Shown: positions 12,891-13,888 of the stretch, one piece after another
Position numbering within the stretch: position 1 is the first letter of the stretch
How the letters are laid out: each line of letters begins with the position of its first letter
Source of the DNA: CP2-2F sp034436235
Lineage (GTDB): Bacteria > Chloroflexota > Anaerolineae > Aggregatilineales > UBA2796
Direction of reading: 5' to 3'
Assembly (NCBI GenBank): GCA_034436235.1
Contig: DAOTWB010000040.1
Span: 1 to 13,888, forward strand
Length of the DNA: 13,888 nt
Position numbers and translations under genes: made by a program
Notes under the pieces: model-generated
What the model saw: only the letters and a program-made list of their open reading frames with translations
What the model was told of the DNA's origin: nothing
The model's database searches: none

Positions 12891-13888
12891 GGCATCCTTT
12901 GCGTACGGCGCGCCGTGCGGCTGAAGCGGCTGAGCGCGGCGCTGCGCAAGCGCGGCACGCCGAGCCGCCGATGATAGATGAACCACTCAAAAGCGAGGAT
13001 CGCCAAGCCGATCAAGGCGAAGAGCGACCAGAACTCGCGCTGCCCAACTTCCTGAGGCGTCTCTGCCGCCGCTGCCTCAGCGCCGCTGCCCAGCTGCACA
13101 GCGCGCGGCGCGATTTCGCTCTCATCCTCGCTGAACAGATTGACGGCGAAGAACTCTTGTTGGATCAGCTCCGCGCCGCTGTACATATCCACGCTGTAAA
13201 TGCCCGCTTGTTTTGTCTCAGCGTAGATCAGGAGCGGCTGATCGACGCGGAAAGTCGTCGTCGCGCCATCGGGCGCTACCACGCGCACGAGGTCTGCTTC
13301 AGGCGGCGGCTGAATCACGACGGTCTGACCAATTTGAGCGCTGCCTTCAAGGCTGAGCGCGCGCGGCGTTTGATACCACGCCGTCAAGTTCGCCAGCAGG
13401 ATCGGATAGGCGATTTTGAGCGGCAAGTCCGAGTCGAGCAGGTCGAAAGGCAAGATCGCGATCCGCCGTCCTGCGAACTCGCCTGCCAAGACCAACGCAC
13501 CGCCGACCGCCTCGACCAATGTGTCTGCCCATTCAGCGCGAATCTGGCGGAAGGCACGCACGTTCACGTCGTTGAAGCGCAGGTAGCGCGTGCGCGGATC
13601 GTCAGGGCGAACGCGCAGCACTTCCGTCTGGGTGCTGAGTTCGCCGATCGTGTACAGATTGTCGGGCGGCGGCTCAGGCGGCGGATTCACAATCAGGATG
13701 TTCGCGTCGGGCAAGACAGGCGGCAGCCAGCCGTCGAAGATGTACAGATCAAAGCGCTCGGTTGGCAAGCCGCGTTCAGGCTCGCCGCGATAGACCTGCC
13801 AGACGTTCAATGCAGTCAAGCCGCGTTCCAAGAACGGATTGCCTTTGCTCATCACGAGCGCGCGCTCAGCGCGAATCGGCGTATAGAC
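12887..13888 (-). CDS. BatA-like (von Willebrand A type) membrane protein, C-terminal part
   Basis: The frame is open to the window edge, giving 333 visible residues; the true start lies outside. GTG 13855 and ATG 13852 are internal, because the upstream codons encode a continuing strand (AERALVMSKGNPFLERGLTA), the pattern seen in BatA-like proteins beside the VWA domain. FAVNLF followed by EDESEIAP is also a typical segment of these proteins, placed shortly before the last membrane span. One transmembrane helix lies at about 286-306 of the visible part (LFALIGLAILAFEWFIY), followed by a basic cytoplasmic tail of about 28 residues. The proline-rich run NPPPEPPPD near residue 67 is probably a surface loop. 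These proteins are membrane-anchored and often sit beside MoxR-type ATPases, which might lie upstream of this window. It is translationally coupled to the GT-C-like gene by the ATGA overlap. Confidence 0.65.
   Translation of the reverse strand, partial: VYTPIRAERALVMSKGNPFLERGLTALNVWQVYRGEPERGLPTERFDLYIFDGWLPPVLPDANILIVNPPPEPPPDNLYTIGELSTQTEVLRVRPDDPRTRYLRFNDVNVRAFRQIRAEWADTLVEAVGGALVLAGEFAGRRIAILPFDLLDSDLPLKIAYPILLANLTAWYQTPRALSLEGSAQIGQTVVIQPPPEADLVRVVAPDGATTTFRVDQPLLIYAETKQAGIYSVDMYSGAELIQQEFFAVNLFSEDESEIAPRAVQLGSGAEAAAAETPQEVGQREFWSLFALIGLAILAFEWFIYHRRLGVPRLRSAALSRFSRTARRTQRMP

Noticed and set aside
12114..12974. A 286-codon open frame on the + strand opposite the GT-C-like gene
   Set aside because: The product is rich in Arg, Gln and Ala without hydrophobic core patterns and lies wholly opposite a convincing membrane protein. 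It is a composition shadow.
1..13888. CRISPR arrays, tRNA or rRNA genes, insertion sequences
   Set aside because: I saw no regularly spaced repeats, no cloverleaf-like or rRNA-like sequence, and no transposase or terminal repeats.

Overview
The window is a dense bacterial segment, with GC in the high fifties by eye, and no RNA genes, CRISPR arrays or mobile elements that I can see. The style of the proteins suggests a heterotroph of the phylum Chloroflexota (Anaerolineae-like). Pointers are a sugar ABC importer whose permeases carry extra extracytoplasmic loops, a BatA-like membrane protein ending in a FAVNLF..ES-type segment, and a LolD/FtsX/AttH-type cluster. This is inference from protein style; no marker gene is present. 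No gene-free stretch exceeds 300 bases; the longest gap is 168 bases (2237-2404).

Left part, + strand (1-4473): an operon for uptake of a carbohydrate. It starts with the 3' end of a probable beta-propeller glycoside hydrolase, followed by a family 1 solute-binding protein and two MalF/MalG-type permeases. The binding protein is split by an in-frame TAG at codon 245, most simply a TGG (Trp) to TAG change, and everything around it looks intact. No ATPase for this importer lies in the window. The binding protein and first permease are separated by a cluster of three hairpins, one of which has a mutually exclusive alternative. The unit ends at a perfect 13-bp hairpin (4478-4509) shared with the convergent operon.

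Middle part, - strand (9808 down to 4514): a compact four-gene operon with its own near-consensus promoter, which has an inverted repeat in its spacer. Gene order is a LolD-type ATPase, an unrecognised secreted 221-residue protein, an 859-residue FtsX-domain permease, and an AttH/CrtC-like secreted lipocalin-fold protein. Gaps are 6, 16 and 13 bases. The layout suggests a membrane machine that moves or releases a hydrophobic or cell-surface compound, with two dedicated extracytoplasmic partners.

Right part, - strand (13888 down to 9833): the 3' part of a BatA-like membrane protein overlaps by 4 bases (ATGA) a GT-C-like polytopic membrane protein. A separately promoted, secreted PQQ-type sugar/aldose dehydrogenase follows, closed by a clear hairpin terminator.

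Across the whole window the tetranucleotides CCGG and GGCC are almost absent (about 8 and 3 by my count), and synonymous codons appear chosen to avoid them.
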